A DNA stretch of 64,000 nt. Origin: Pseudalkalibacillus hwajinpoensis. Its GTDB lineage: Bacteria > Bacillota > Bacilli > Bacillales > Guptibacillaceae. Positions 52,410 to 60,678 of the stretch are shown here, in pieces (position 1 is the first letter of the stretch; each line of letters opens with the position of its first letter). The translations under genes and the position numbers were made by a program. Below the pieces are notes generated by a model. The model was not told the DNA's origin. It saw nothing but the letters and a program-made list of their open reading frames with translations, and searched no databases. Location: positions 1,550,001 to 1,614,000 of the forward strand of contig NZ_CP156674.1 in the NCBI RefSeq assembly GCF_039851965.1. Reading direction: 5' to 3'.

Positions 52410-52717
52410 TCAGGCCAGATCCTTATCTGCATCTGGCTTGGCTGCGTCAAGCATAAGAAAAATAGCTGAAAGAATATGCATAATCATTCCTACAAACGGA
52501 ATCCATCCAATACTAGATGTTAATAATTCCTAATACACTGCCTGTGGTTGCTCCATTATCTTTTTTCGTTAAGACAAGCGTGATAATGTGCAAAATCAAC
52601 ATAATGGCTAATGGTATCCAGAATAAACTCTATATGATGGTAGCCCCTAAGAAAGGAACGCCTAAAATTTGCTTCCAGACCTCCAGTCACCCATTTCAGT
52701 ATTCTCGAAGCTGACAT
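52410..52717 (-). pseudogene. Decayed small membrane protein gene
   Basis: Begins MSASRILKWVTGGLEA at ATG 52717. The expected continuation ILGVPFLGATII is in the next frame (one extra A in GCAAATTTT), meets a TAG where a Tyr codon is expected, runs through SLFWIPLAIMLILHIITLVLTKKDNGATTGSVLGII (in parts), and needs a second extra A removed to give SSIGWIPFVGMIMHILSAIFLMLDAAKPDADKDLA (in parts). Two insertions and one nonsense change make this a real pseudogene of a 3-4 helix protein. Confidence 0.85.
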
Positions 52718-52853
52718 GCGTGCCCTCCTTGTTGAACTACTGTGTAATTCATAACGCTTCAATATATTCTCAAGCCTGGTTCTTTATTCGCCTAATGTAT
52801 CTCTAATTTATCCTTTATTCCGCTGAAATCTGCTTTAAGTGAAATTCATATCA

Positions 52854-52890
52854 CAAAAAAAGAAAGCCGCTCCGTTTAGAACGACTTTCC
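52854..52890 (-). terminator. Terminator of clpE
   Basis: Minus strand GAAAGTCGTTC-TAAAC-GGAGCGGCTTTC (G-U pairs included) with a long T-run, 12 bases past the stop. Confidence 0.88.
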
Positions 52891-52901
52891 TTCATAACTT
52901 C

Positions 52902-55031
52902 TTACTTTTGTTTCTTTACAACAATATCATTATCAACAAGTTCAACAGTCACCGATTCCACGCCACCTTCATCTACTAGGAGGTCAGCAATGCCGTCTTC
53001 GACATGTTCTTCGATCACTCGTCGAAGAGGACGAGCTCCGAATTGTGGATTGTAACCAAGTTCTGCAAGTTTCGTTTTTGCCTCATTACTAATGGTTAGC
53101 GAAATATTCTGTTCTACAAGACTGTCATCTAACTCATTAATCATGAGATCAACAATTGTGACAAGATTCGTTTGTTCAAGAGATTTAAACGGAATAATAC
53201 CGTCAAAACGATTCAAGAACTCTGGTCTAAAGTAACCTCCAAGGCTCTCCATCACTCCTGTATAGCTGTCAGCTGATCCAAAACCAACGGTGATTTTGCG
53301 TTCTGATGTTCCAGCATTACTTGTCATAATAATAACTGTATCTTTAAAGCTAACTGTTCTGCCCTGGCTGTCAGTTAACCTTCCATCGTCCAGAATTTGC
53401 AGGAACATGTTCTGGACATCAGGATGCGCCTTCTCAACTTCATCAATTAGCAAAATACTATAAGGTTTACGGCGGACTCTCTCAGTTAATTGTCCTGCTT
53501 CTTCATGACCTACATAACCTGGAGGTGAACCAATTAGCTTGGAAACGGAATGTTTTTCCATATATTCACTCATATCAAGTCGAATCATCGCTTCACGGTC
53601 GCCAAACATTTCTTCTGCAAGAGATCGCGATAGCTCTGTCTTCCCAACACCCGTTGGTCCTACGAATAAAAACGAGCCGATTGGTCTATTTTGTCGTTTC
53701 AAGCCTGCACGACTTCTTCGAATGGCTTTAGCAACTTTATTAACTGCGTCTTCCTGTCCAATAACATTTGCATTAAGTCGGTCAGCTAGGTTTTTCATTT
53801 TCGTTTGTTCATCTGCACGAAGTTTCTGAACAGGAATACCTGTTTTTCCTTCAATGATTTGCTGAATAGCCTCTACATCCACAACTGCATCTGATTGAGC
53901 TGTATGGTTTAGAGTTTGCTCAAGCTGCTTCTCAAGCTTCAATTCTTCATCACGTAGCTTAGCAGCACGTTCGTAATCTTCTGCATCTGTTGCTTTTTTC
54001 TTATCTAAAGCAATATTCTGTAGACGATTCTGTATTTCATCATGGTTAGTTTCTACTAACGTTAAATTCATTTTCGCTCCGGCTTCATCAAGTAAATCGA
54101 TTGCTTTATCTGGAAGGAAACGATCCTGAATAAATCGGTTAGACAAAGTAACACAGGCTCTGATCGCCTCATCTGTATAATTTACTTCATGATACTCTTC
54201 ATATTTCGGCTTAAGGCCATTAAGGATTTCAATCGCTTCATCTACAGATGGTTCGTTCACCATGACAGGCTGGAAACGACGTGCAAGCGCAGCGTCCTTC
54301 TCAATTTGGCGGTATTCTCTTAGGGTAGTAGCACCGATAAGCTGGAGCTCTCCTCTAGCAAGTGCGGGCTTCAGAATATTTCCTGCATCCATTGACCCTT
54401 CAGCTGACCCTGCTCCTACAATTTGATGAAGCTCATCAACGAATAAAATAATGTTCTTTCTAGTTTGCAACTCAGAAATCAACTGCTTCATTCTCTCCTC
54501 AAATTGCCCACGAATTCCTGTGTTGGAAACAAGAGAAGCTACATCGAGTAAATAGATTTCTTTATTTTTGAGCTTTGAAGGTACTTTTCCTTCAGAAATG
54601 CGAAGCGCGAGACCTTCAGCAATGGCAGTTTTACCTACACCTGCCTCCCCTATTAGGACTGGATTGTTTTTATTTCTTCGGTTAAGTGTCTCGATTACAC
54701 GCGCCACTTCATCTTCCCTGCCAATAACAGGGTCAATTAAACCTGCTTTCGCTGCATCGGAAAGATTCCTTCCCAACTCATCAAGTAAGCCGCCTTTCCC
54801 GTTTGTTTCAGTTTGATATTTCTCCTGCTCATTAGTAAATCCACTGGATCCTGAGCTATTCATAAATGATTGGAAGAATTCATCAATTTGTCCTTTTGGT
54901 GATGACGCAGTTTGACCATTCATCACTTTTGCATAACACGTACTACAAAGATGAACCTGTTTCTTGTTCTGGTTCAATTGAACATTAAGCTGAACTGACG
55001 CTGAGTTTTGATGACAATGATCACAAAGCAT
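52902..55031 (-). CDS. clpE: ATP-dependent Clp protease ATP-binding subunit ClpE
   Basis: 709 residues. The N-terminal zinc finger CDHC...CSTC (residues 3-34) is specific to ClpE. Two AAA+ domains carry GEAGVGKT and GPTGVGKT Walker A motifs, and a UVR-like linker (DAEDYERAAKLRDEE) lies between. It unfolds substrates for ClpP in heat and disulfide stress and helps destroy CtsR. CtsR boxes overlap its promoter. Confidence 0.97.
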   Translation of the reverse strand: MLCDHCHQNSASVQLNVQLNQNKKQVHLCSTCYAKVMNGQTASSPKGQIDEFFQSFMNSSGSSGFTNEQEKYQTETNGKGGLLDELGRNLSDAAKAGLIDPVIGREDEVARVIETLNRRNKNNPVLIGEAGVGKTAIAEGLALRISEGKVPSKLKNKEIYLLDVASLVSNTGIRGQFEERMKQLISELQTRKNIILFVDELHQIVGAGSAEGSMDAGNILKPALARGELQLIGATTLREYRQIEKDAALARRFQPVMVNEPSVDEAIEILNGLKPKYEEYHEVNYTDEAIRACVTLSNRFIQDRFLPDKAIDLLDEAGAKMNLTLVETNHDEIQNRLQNIALDKKKATDAEDYERAAKLRDEELKLEKQLEQTLNHTAQSDAVVDVEAIQQIIEGKTGIPVQKLRADEQTKMKNLADRLNANVIGQEDAVNKVAKAIRRSRAGLKRQNRPIGSFLFVGPTGVGKTELSRSLAEEMFGDREAMIRLDMSEYMEKHSVSKLIGSPPGYVGHEEAGQLTERVRRKPYSILLIDEVEKAHPDVQNMFLQILDDGRLTDSQGRTVSFKDTVIIMTSNAGTSERKITVGFGSADSYTGVMESLGGYFRPEFLNRFDGIIPFKSLEQTNLVTIVDLMINELDDSLVEQNISLTISNEAKTKLAELGYNPQFGARPLRRVIEEHVEDGIADLLVDEGGVESVTVELVDNDIVVKKQK

Positions 55032-55102
55032 ATGAAGGCCTCCTTATATATATAATCTTAACGAATTAAATTGGTCTAAAGGTTAAAGATGCCTTCTTTG
55101 AC

Positions 55103-55119
55103 TTTGACTATCTTTGACC
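55103..55119 (-). promoter_or_regulatory. CtsR box 1 of clpE
   Basis: Minus strand GGTCAAAGATAGTCAAA, an exact match to RGTCAAANANRGTCAAA; a further TTTGAC half-site lies at 55097. Confidence 0.93.
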
Positions 55120-55129
55120 TTGTAACCCT

Positions 55130-55158
55130 ATTATAATTTGACCATCTCTGACTTTCAA
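55130..55158 (-). promoter_or_regulatory. SigA promoter of clpE
   Basis: Minus strand TTGAAA (55158-55153), 17-base spacer, TATAAT (55135-55130). CtsR box 2 fills its spacer. Confidence 0.85.
55137..55153 (-). promoter_or_regulatory. CtsR box 2 of clpE
   Basis: Minus strand AGTCAGAGATGGTCAAA, one mismatch to the CtsR consensus, lying between -35 and -10. Confidence 0.75.
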
Positions 55159-55159
55159 G

Positions 55160-55388
55160 TACTTTGCTTATCATTTTTTTACATCTTTGCTGAGGTATTA
55201 ATTGAGCTATACACTAAGGAATACAAAAACCCGGGTAGATTAACCCAGGATTTTAAATGTAATATTTGAAATAAAGGTATTTTTTCAGGATGTGGATAAT
55301 AGATTGTATTAAACTACTTTTCGACAAAGGGTATACAAGTTTACTAGTCCGGCAACAATGGTGATAGATTACAAAGGGAGGATTACAA
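55160..55388. other. Intergenic region between divergent clpE and the next gene
   Basis: Beyond the clpE control sites this 230-base part contains a short hairpin (CCCGGGTAGATTAACCCAGG near 55231) and a GGGTAT hexamer at 55329 that could be a stress-type -10, without a convincing -35. Nothing else is seen. Confidence 0.4.
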
Positions 55389-55853
55389 ATGAATGATTCA
55401 GTCTATCAATTGATTGTTGAATCGACCGTCAAACGAGTGCCTACCTGTCACGAGTCACCTGAAGATTTCTTTATAGCCCTTGATGATCGAGACTACCCGT
55501 ATTTGATTTTACCAACACCGAGAGAAATGTTTGATAATGACGATGTATTTACCATTCGCCTCATTCCTGATGCATTAAACAAGTTTCGGTACGAAATGGA
55601 CAACTCATTTACAAAACTTTCATTCAGTTGCTTTTCCACTTTCTTCGATGATAAAACATATTACTTCGGACCGGAAGAAAACATGCTTGTTACATTTTTA
55701 AAGTCACACGTATACAAAAGTTATGTCGCTTGGGTAGGCAATCTCTATTTTAAGCGAATTGACGATCTAATTGAACGGTACAACAACGAACAACTTCCAG
55801 AACAAAGAAAATCCATTAAAGCGAAACTTTCTCGCCTTCTGATCGAAGCTTAG
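55389..55853 (+). CDS. Protein of unknown function
   Basis: 154 residues, soluble, rich in Phe/Tyr/Asp, with LPTPREMFDNDDVFTIRLIP and FGPEENMLVTFLKSHVYKSYVAWV (in parts). AAAGGGAGGATTAC precedes the ATG. Its last 38 bases overlap the end of the converging selU gene. No family recognised. Confidence 0.65.
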   Translation: MNDSVYQLIVESTVKRVPTCHESPEDFFIALDDRDYPYLILPTPREMFDNDDVFTIRLIPDALNKFRYEMDNSFTKLSFSCFSTFFDDKTYYFGPEENMLVTFLKSHVYKSYVAWVGNLYFKRIDDLIERYNNEQLPEQRKSIKAKLSRLLIEA

Positions 55854-56877
55854 TTTCCAATCGATCCACTTCATTCTGGACAAGCCGACACCCTTCCTCA
55901 AGGGATTGATACGTAAGGTTGATAATCTCACCCTCATTTTCAAATGCCTTATATTCATAACGAGGATCATAGTAGTCAATCAAAAGCCTCTCTACTATCG
56001 TAGCAAAGTCATGCTTTTGAAGTGCTGCATAAATATCAACCCGCTCTTCATCAGAAAAACGTTTTTCGATTTTATTAATACCTTTTGTGATTTCTTCTAT
56101 GTGCTGTTCAGGATGATACGTATTCAGGATCTTTTGGATTCGATAAGAAAGCGGGGCGTGGACTTGCATACGCGTCCCTTCTTGTTTTCCTTCAAGGATA
56201 AAGTCAGGAATAATAATGTTTCCAAGTCGCTTGCTTTCTGATTCAATGATGTAATATGGCGTATCACCAATTTCTTCTAACCGGTGATAAAGCCTCGCTT
56301 CAAATTCTTTCTGACTCCTCTCAGGAAGATTAACCCTTCCGAACACAGATCCCCTATGTGCCGCTAATCCTTCTAAATCAACAACAGGATATCCTTTCTT
56401 TTCTAAATCATTTAATATCTCCGTTTTAGATGTACCCGTTAGCCCTTCTAACACAAAGAATGGAGTCTCTTCTTTGGAAGCCTTTTCAAGCCCCTCTGTC
56501 ACTTTTTGGCGATAAGAACGAATACCGCCTTCGAGCTGCCGACTCGGGAGTCCCATCATATCAAATACAACTGTTAAACTCTTACTTCGCATTCCACCAC
56601 GCCAGCAATAGACAACAAATTCCTTTTCTTCCGATATTTCTTTTGCTCGTTTATAAAAATCAGGGAGTGATGGAGAGACAAGTGAAATTCCAAGTTCTTT
56701 TGCAGCTTCTGTCCCCTTCTGCTTATATGTTGTGCCAACAATTTCTCTTTCTTCATTTGAAAAAACCGGTAAATTCACTGCCCCTGGAATTTGAAATTTT
56801 TCATATTCAGCAGGCGTTCTAACATCAATAATCGGTATTTGTCTTTCAAGAACCTCTTCTATAGAAATGGTTTTCAT
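55816..56877 (-). CDS. selU: tRNA 2-selenouridine synthase / S-geranyltransferase (SelU/MnmH)
   Basis: 353 residues from ATG 56877, AAAAGG nine bases ahead. The rhodanese domain (1-125) has the active cysteine in VVYCWRGGMRS; the P-loop domain follows with GLTGTSKTE and DLEGLAAHRGSVFG. The enzyme geranylates and selenates 2-thiouridine at the tRNA wobble position. No selD is in the window. Confidence 0.93.
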   Translation of the reverse strand: MKTISIEEVLERQIPIIDVRTPAEYEKFQIPGAVNLPVFSNEEREIVGTTYKQKGTEAAKELGISLVSPSLPDFYKRAKEISEEKEFVVYCWRGGMRSKSLTVVFDMMGLPSRQLEGGIRSYRQKVTEGLEKASKEETPFFVLEGLTGTSKTEILNDLEKKGYPVVDLEGLAAHRGSVFGRVNLPERSQKEFEARLYHRLEEIGDTPYYIIESESKRLGNIIIPDFILEGKQEGTRMQVHAPLSYRIQKILNTYHPEQHIEEITKGINKIEKRFSDEERVDIYAALQKHDFATIVERLLIDYYDPRYEYKAFENEGEIINLTYQSLEEGCRLVQNEVDRLETKLRSEGEKVSL

Positions 56878-56991
56878 TATACTCATCCTTTTTTCTATTC
56901 GTATAGCAAGTATATCATCAACACTCTAACAAGTTCTTAGTAACGGTTTAGCCATTAGTTATTGGGGAAAAATAACTTTGAGGTGAATAAA

Positions 56992-57339
56992 ATGGAAACG
57001 AAAGAGATGCTCACAGATATTCGTAACAAACTTAAAAATTGGATTGGCGGACATATCATAATTGAAAAAAAAGAACAGGGCGATGTTGATAAAACCATCA
57101 TAAAGTTTGATGATTTTGACTTTCAACATCGAGGCAAAACCGTTGATGATTACACGTCTTCAAGTCTTCTCCAACTAAAAGGAGAAGGAAAAGTGATTTC
57201 CAATGAATCTGCGGTCCCACTTCCTCACTCGATATTCGAAATTCCACTTGAAAGCATTAATAGCGTTAATCAAACGGATTACGAGTTAACCATTACAACT
57301 GAGCGTGCATCTTATCATATGAGCTATAATGCCAACTAA
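56992..57339 (+). CDS. Small soluble protein of unknown function
   Basis: 115 residues from ATG 56992 with GAGGTGAATAA before it. Beta-rich with alternating charged residues and a helix at the start (KEMLTDIRNKLKNW). No membrane segment and no family recognised. A terminator follows directly. Confidence 0.65.
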   Translation: METKEMLTDIRNKLKNWIGGHIIIEKKEQGDVDKTIIKFDDFDFQHRGKTVDDYTSSSLLQLKGEGKVISNESAVPLPHSIFEIPLESINSVNQTDYELTITTERASYHMSYNAN

Positions 57340-57340
57340 C

Positions 57341-57370
57341 GGGGACCACAAACTGGTTCCTTTTTTTTTA
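57341..57370 (+). terminator. Rho-independent terminator
   Basis: GGGGACCA-CAAAC-TGGTTCC followed by nine T. Confidence 0.9.
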
Positions 57371-57448
57371 GTTATTTCTATAAGAATATCCTGTATCGAT
57401 TCTTAATATCCTGATGATAAAAGGGATTTTAGACATGGGGGAGTTAGC

Positions 57449-57811
57449 TTGGAAAAACAGGGATCTACTATGCCTGATCATGAAGCCCGTTCATGGGCAA
57501 TGTTTGTCCATCTCTCCGCCCTTTCAGGGTATTTCATTCCCCTCGGAAATTTGATCGGACCTATAATTATTTGGTCAATTAAGAAAGAAACAGATCCTTT
57601 TGTCGATGAACAAGGAAAGGAAGCATTAAATTTCCAATTAAGTATCACCATTTACGCAATTCTAATCGGAATTCTAAGTCTGGTGTTAATTGGTCTCATT
57701 TTGATACCTGTTCTAATTGTTGTCCATCTCGTACAAATAATTATTGCTTCGGTTAAGTCAAGCGAAGGGAATCAATACCGGTATCCGTGGACGATACGTT
57801 TTTTGTCTTGA
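57449..57811 (+). CDS. DUF4870 membrane protein
   Basis: 120 residues from TTG with GGGGGAG five bases ahead. The family pattern is clear: WAMFVHLSALSGYFIPLGNLIGPIIIW (in part), DPFVDEQGKEALNFQLS and three hydrophobic helices. Function of the family is unknown. Confidence 0.88.
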   Translation: MEKQGSTMPDHEARSWAMFVHLSALSGYFIPLGNLIGPIIIWSIKKETDPFVDEQGKEALNFQLSITIYAILIGILSLVLIGLILIPVLIVVHLVQIIIASVKSSEGNQYRYPWTIRFLS

Positions 57812-57896
57812 TTCCCAGGAATTTATGAAGTTCACACATAATTTAACTATGTCCATGTTATAATGGAACTAAACTTATGATGTGGAGGGTCTGCTC

Positions 57897-58013
57897 TTGG
57901 CTATTAAAGAAAAAGAGGGGAACCGTTATACAGTTTGGGCATTAGCCTTTATGGTATGGGCTGTTCCAATCGCCTTTGTAATCGGTTTCTACATGATAAC
58001 TAGACCAATATAA
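57897..58013 (+). CDS. Tiny membrane protein (38 aa)
   Basis: MAIKEKEGNRYTVWALAF... from TTG 57897, with TGGAGGG seven bases ahead and a TATAAT at 57859. One helix of about 23 residues, ending MITRPI. Not recognised, but site, promoter element and following terminator support a real gene. Confidence 0.6.
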   Translation: MAIKEKEGNRYTVWALAFMVWAVPIAFVIGFYMITRPI

Positions 58014-58054
58014 AATAAAACTTCTATCAATGGGAGTTTTTACTCCTCTTGATG

Positions 58055-58081
58055 AAATCAGCGTGAATGCGCTGATTTTTT
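58055..58081 (+). terminator. Rho-independent terminator
   Basis: AAATCAGCG-TGAATG-CGCTGATTT with T-run, 42 bases after the tiny membrane protein gene. Confidence 0.88.
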
Positions 58082-58163
58082 AATTCTCCAGACAATCACA
58101 GGTTTTATCCCCCTTTCAGTTGGGAAATGTTATTTATACAACAGCTCAAAGGAGGATTTTCCC

Positions 58164-58361
58164 GTGAAGGAATATACGGTAGCACCTAATAAAGATGTAA
58201 CAGGATGGTACGTTAAAATCGAGGACGTAGCTCCAACCGATCTATACGATATGCGTTCAATAGCAATTGAAAAAGCTGAGGAATTAGCTAAAGGAGATAC
58301 GCCAAGCCGCTTATTGATTTTAAACGATCAGCATGAAGTTGAAGAAGAACGCAAATTTTAA
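58164..58361 (+). CDS. DUF2188 small protein
   Basis: 65 residues, TVAPNKDVTGWYVKIED...AIEKAEELAKGDTPSRLLILND, which is the DUF2188 pattern (W-x-VK, helix, then strand and a charged end). AAAGGAGG precedes it. Role unknown. Confidence 0.82.
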   Translation: MKEYTVAPNKDVTGWYVKIEDVAPTDLYDMRSIAIEKAEELAKGDTPSRLLILNDQHEVEEERKF

Positions 58362-58370
58362 TTTCACATA

Positions 58371-58402
58371 AAAAACACCTTTCAATTTGGAAGGTGTTTT
58401 TT
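58371..58402. terminator. Bidirectional terminator
   Basis: AACACCTTTC-AATTT-GGAAGGTGTT with A-run before and T-run after, between DUF2188 gene and the converging gsiB-like gene. Confidence 0.9.
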
Positions 58403-58464
58403 ATAGCTTCAACTACTTTACAAAGAAAGAGAGCGAAGTGTTATCTCCGCTCTCATCAAACTTA

Positions 58465-58839
58465 TTAATTCCCGCTGTTCTTACCGCCTTTTTCTCCAAT
58501 CTCGCGATAGAATTCTTTATCCTGATTTTTAGACGTTTGCTTTCCACCCTTTTCTCCGATTTCCTGATAGAATTCTTTATCATGTTCTCTTGCTGTTTTC
58601 TTACCTCCCTTTTCTCCGATGTCCTCATAGAATTCCTTATTGTGTTCATTTGCTGCTTTATTGCCGCCTTTTTCTCCAATTTCCTGATAAAACTCTTTGT
58701 CGTGTTCCTTAGCTGTTTTTTCCCCACCCTTTTGTCCAATATCCTGATAAAAATCCTTGTTATGCTCTCTTGATGTCTTGTTTCCACCTTTACGTCCTGC
58801 TTCTTCTCTACTCATTTTATCGTTATTATTGTTAGCCAT
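58465..58839 (-). CDS. GsiB-like general stress protein, long copy
   Basis: 124 residues from ATG 58839 behind GAGGAGGATTT. It starts MANNNNDKMSREEAGRKGGNK and consists of 20-residue KGG repeats (HDKEFYQEIGEKGG and variants), five in all. B. subtilis GsiB (123 residues) has the same start and unit. Very hydrophilic, LEA-like, thought to protect during desiccation or starvation. Confidence 0.92.
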   Translation of the reverse strand: MANNNNDKMSREEAGRKGGNKTSREHNKDFYQDIGQKGGEKTAKEHDKEFYQEIGEKGGNKAANEHNKEFYEDIGEKGGKKTAREHDKEFYQEIGEKGGKQTSKNQDKEFYREIGEKGGKNSGN

Positions 58840-58938
58840 TTTAAATCCTCCTCGATTAGAGATACTAATTTTCATAGCTAATTTACAACTAAAAAGTAAC
58901 GAAGATTAAAGAGCTGCGATCAGGTAAAATTACTCAAT

Positions 58939-59205
58939 TTATGAATTTTGATTTCCGCCGCTTTTCTTGCCACCCTTTTCTCCAATTTCTTTGTAGAATT
59001 CTTTATCCTGATTTTTGGAGGTTTGTTCTCCACCCTTTTCTCCAATTTCTTGATAAAATTCTTTGTCATGTTCTTTCGCTGTTTTTTCTCCACCCTTTTG
59101 TCCGATATCCTGATAGAATTCTTTGTCATGTTCTCTTGAAGTCTTGTTTCCGCCTTTACGTCCCGCTTCTTCTCTGCTCATTTTGTTGTTACTGTCATTA
59201 GCCAT
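58939..59205 (-). CDS. GsiB-like general stress protein, short copy
   Basis: 88 residues, the same opening (MSREEAGRKGGNKTSREHDK) but only three KGG repeat units before the end GGNQNS. It is upstream of and codirectional with the long copy, 99 bases apart: a tandem duplication that differs in repeat number. A SigB-like promoter lies before it. Confidence 0.9.
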   Translation of the reverse strand: MANDSNNKMSREEAGRKGGNKTSREHDKEFYQDIGQKGGEKTAKEHDKEFYQEIGEKGGEQTSKNQDKEFYKEIGEKGGKKSGGNQNS

Positions 59206-59256
59206 TTTGATTCCTCCTTAAGGTTAAGTAGGTTATCCTTTACGCTACACTTGTGG

Positions 59257-59282
59257 TATTCCACGATTGGAAGTCTATAAAC
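59257..59282 (-). promoter_or_regulatory. Candidate SigB promoter of the short gsiB-like gene
   Basis: Minus strand GTTTAT-N14-GGAATA against GTTTAA-N13/15-GGGTAT; good -35, weaker -10. gsiB is the classic SigB target in B. subtilis, which raises its likelihood. Confidence 0.45.
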
Positions 59283-59347
59283 TTTTAATTGTATCTTTTG
59301 TACAATTTTGATTCGATTTTACTAAAAATCAATTAATGGATTCAACG

Positions 59348-59374
59348 CAAAAAACGCCCCGATAACGGGGCGTC
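59348..59374 (-). terminator. Terminator of the macrodomain gene
   Basis: Minus strand ACGCCCCG-TTAT-CGGGGCGT followed by TTTTT, six bases after the stop at 59380. Confidence 0.9.
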
Positions 59375-59379
59375 TTGGA

Positions 59380-59820
59380 TTAGGAGTAGTAAACATGGAT
59401 TGGTTTCTCATATTTCTTTGAAAGTTTCTCTAAAGACTTTTTCACATTAATTAAATCATCTTTATCGATCCCACAACCAATTTTTATTTGGAACCCTTTT
59501 TCTTCAAATGGTTTTAATTCCTTAATCATGTGTTCGAAAGATTTTAGCCAGGCAGGATAATTAGTTTGGAGCCCTGCAGGTTTATATTGACCATAAAGAT
59601 TTGCAATAATTCGTTTATTATCACGGCTTAATGCAAATGAACATTTCCCTAATTTTTTCTTTGGTGAAAATGGAAAATTTTCATCTGCTACTGCCGCTTC
59701 AGGGTACGTTTCCTTAACTGATTTTGCGATACCAACGTCCATAGCATTAAAACAGTCGCATTGGTGCGCGATGACAGTACAGTCGCTTTTAAGAAGGTTG
59801 CCTTTTTCTAATTGAATCAT
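59380..59820 (-). CDS. Macrodomain (ADP-ribose-binding) protein
   Basis: 146 residues. MIQLEKGNLLKSDCTVIAHQCDCFNAMDVGIAKSV gives the macrodomain start with the AHQCNC/G-x-GIA loop (quoted in two pieces), then NLYGQYKPAG and IGCGIDKDD. It resembles the TARG1/Poa1p-like group that hydrolyses ADP-ribosyl esters or ADP-ribose-1-phosphate. It stands alone, not beside a DarT-like toxin. Confidence 0.85.
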   Translation of the reverse strand: MIQLEKGNLLKSDCTVIAHQCDCFNAMDVGIAKSVKETYPEAAVADENFPFSPKKKLGKCSFALSRDNKRIIANLYGQYKPAGLQTNYPAWLKSFEHMIKELKPFEEKGFQIKIGCGIDKDDLINVKKSLEKLSKKYEKPIHVYYS

Positions 59821-59926
59821 ACATGCACTCTCCTTTGTAGAGAACCCTTTTGTATGATTATAAAGAAAATTCTATTTATTTCAATAGGAATATTTTACTT
59901 CGTTCTGCATATTATGATAAGTTTCG

Positions 59927-60675
59927 CTAATTTGATAGCTTCCTTATATACGATAAGACCTCTCGATGAAGCGTACAATTATTATTTCGAAATATCTGCA
60001 GCATCGGCTTATTTTCTGATCCAGTACTGCCAACGTAATACGTTGCTCCCTTCTGTTGGAGAAGAGATAACGCTAGGCTGTGAACAGGACTTCCATATCC
60101 TTTATTACGCTGATCCGGCATCAAACCAAAATAAAACAGTCTCCCTTCATCACGCGTACCCGGCTCAATTATAGGCATTACAACTCCCAATGACTTCTCC
60201 TGATCAAATACGCCAAAACAACTGGTATTATACTGATCACCAATTTCTCGCTTCATTCCCTCGTATTGTTCCGTTATCGAGTGCACAGAGGGAGCATTTT
60301 TAGTGAACCTTTCATACAGGATTCCCACATGTTTAAGAAGAGTTTTTCCCCAAGTTCTTTAGCAGAATAATAGGTCATATTGCTTGCATCATTTGAATTC
60401 AGACTACCGGTTAATAAGTCTCGTTCAAATTCACTAAACCTTGACTTTAACTGATAACCCATGTGCTCTAATATGTCAGCCCCTTCTAAGAAGGTGGCAT
60501 CCATTACAACATTGATATATTGAATTCTATCTTGTCCATGCTCTTCCATACGGTTAAGCAAATTAATGACTCTCTCAGTGTTTAATTTCTCTATATTCTC
60601 CAGTGTAAGATAATAAGGACTTCCATCTAACAGTTTCACGCCTGCATACTTTTCTTCTTGTAAAAATAGCTTCAT
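59927..60675 (-). pseudogene. GNAT-like acetyltransferase, frameshifted in the middle
   Basis: Two frames make one protein. The first part (60675 to about 60325) has GVKLLDGSPYYLTLENIEKL and YINVVMDATFLEGADILEHMGYQ, ending in-frame near KELGEKLFL. The second frame continues KHVGILYERFTKNAPSVHSI and contains the acetyl-CoA loop LMPDQRNKGYGSPVHSLAL and GSTGSENKPMLQIFRNNNC. A missing base near 60330-60345 explains the break. It follows AIM24 by three bases. Broken gene or sequencing error. Confidence 0.75.
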
Positions 60676-60678
60676 GAG

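Noticed and set aside
55306..55334. SigB promoter before the gene at 55389
   Set aside because: GGGTAT is present but no GTTTAA-like hexamer lies at 13-15 bases; too weak to list.
58387..59201. Hydrophobic Phe/Leu-rich frames on the plus strand opposite the gsiB-like genes
   Set aside because: They are the complement of the KGG repeats, which makes pseudo-membrane proteins; a known artefact.
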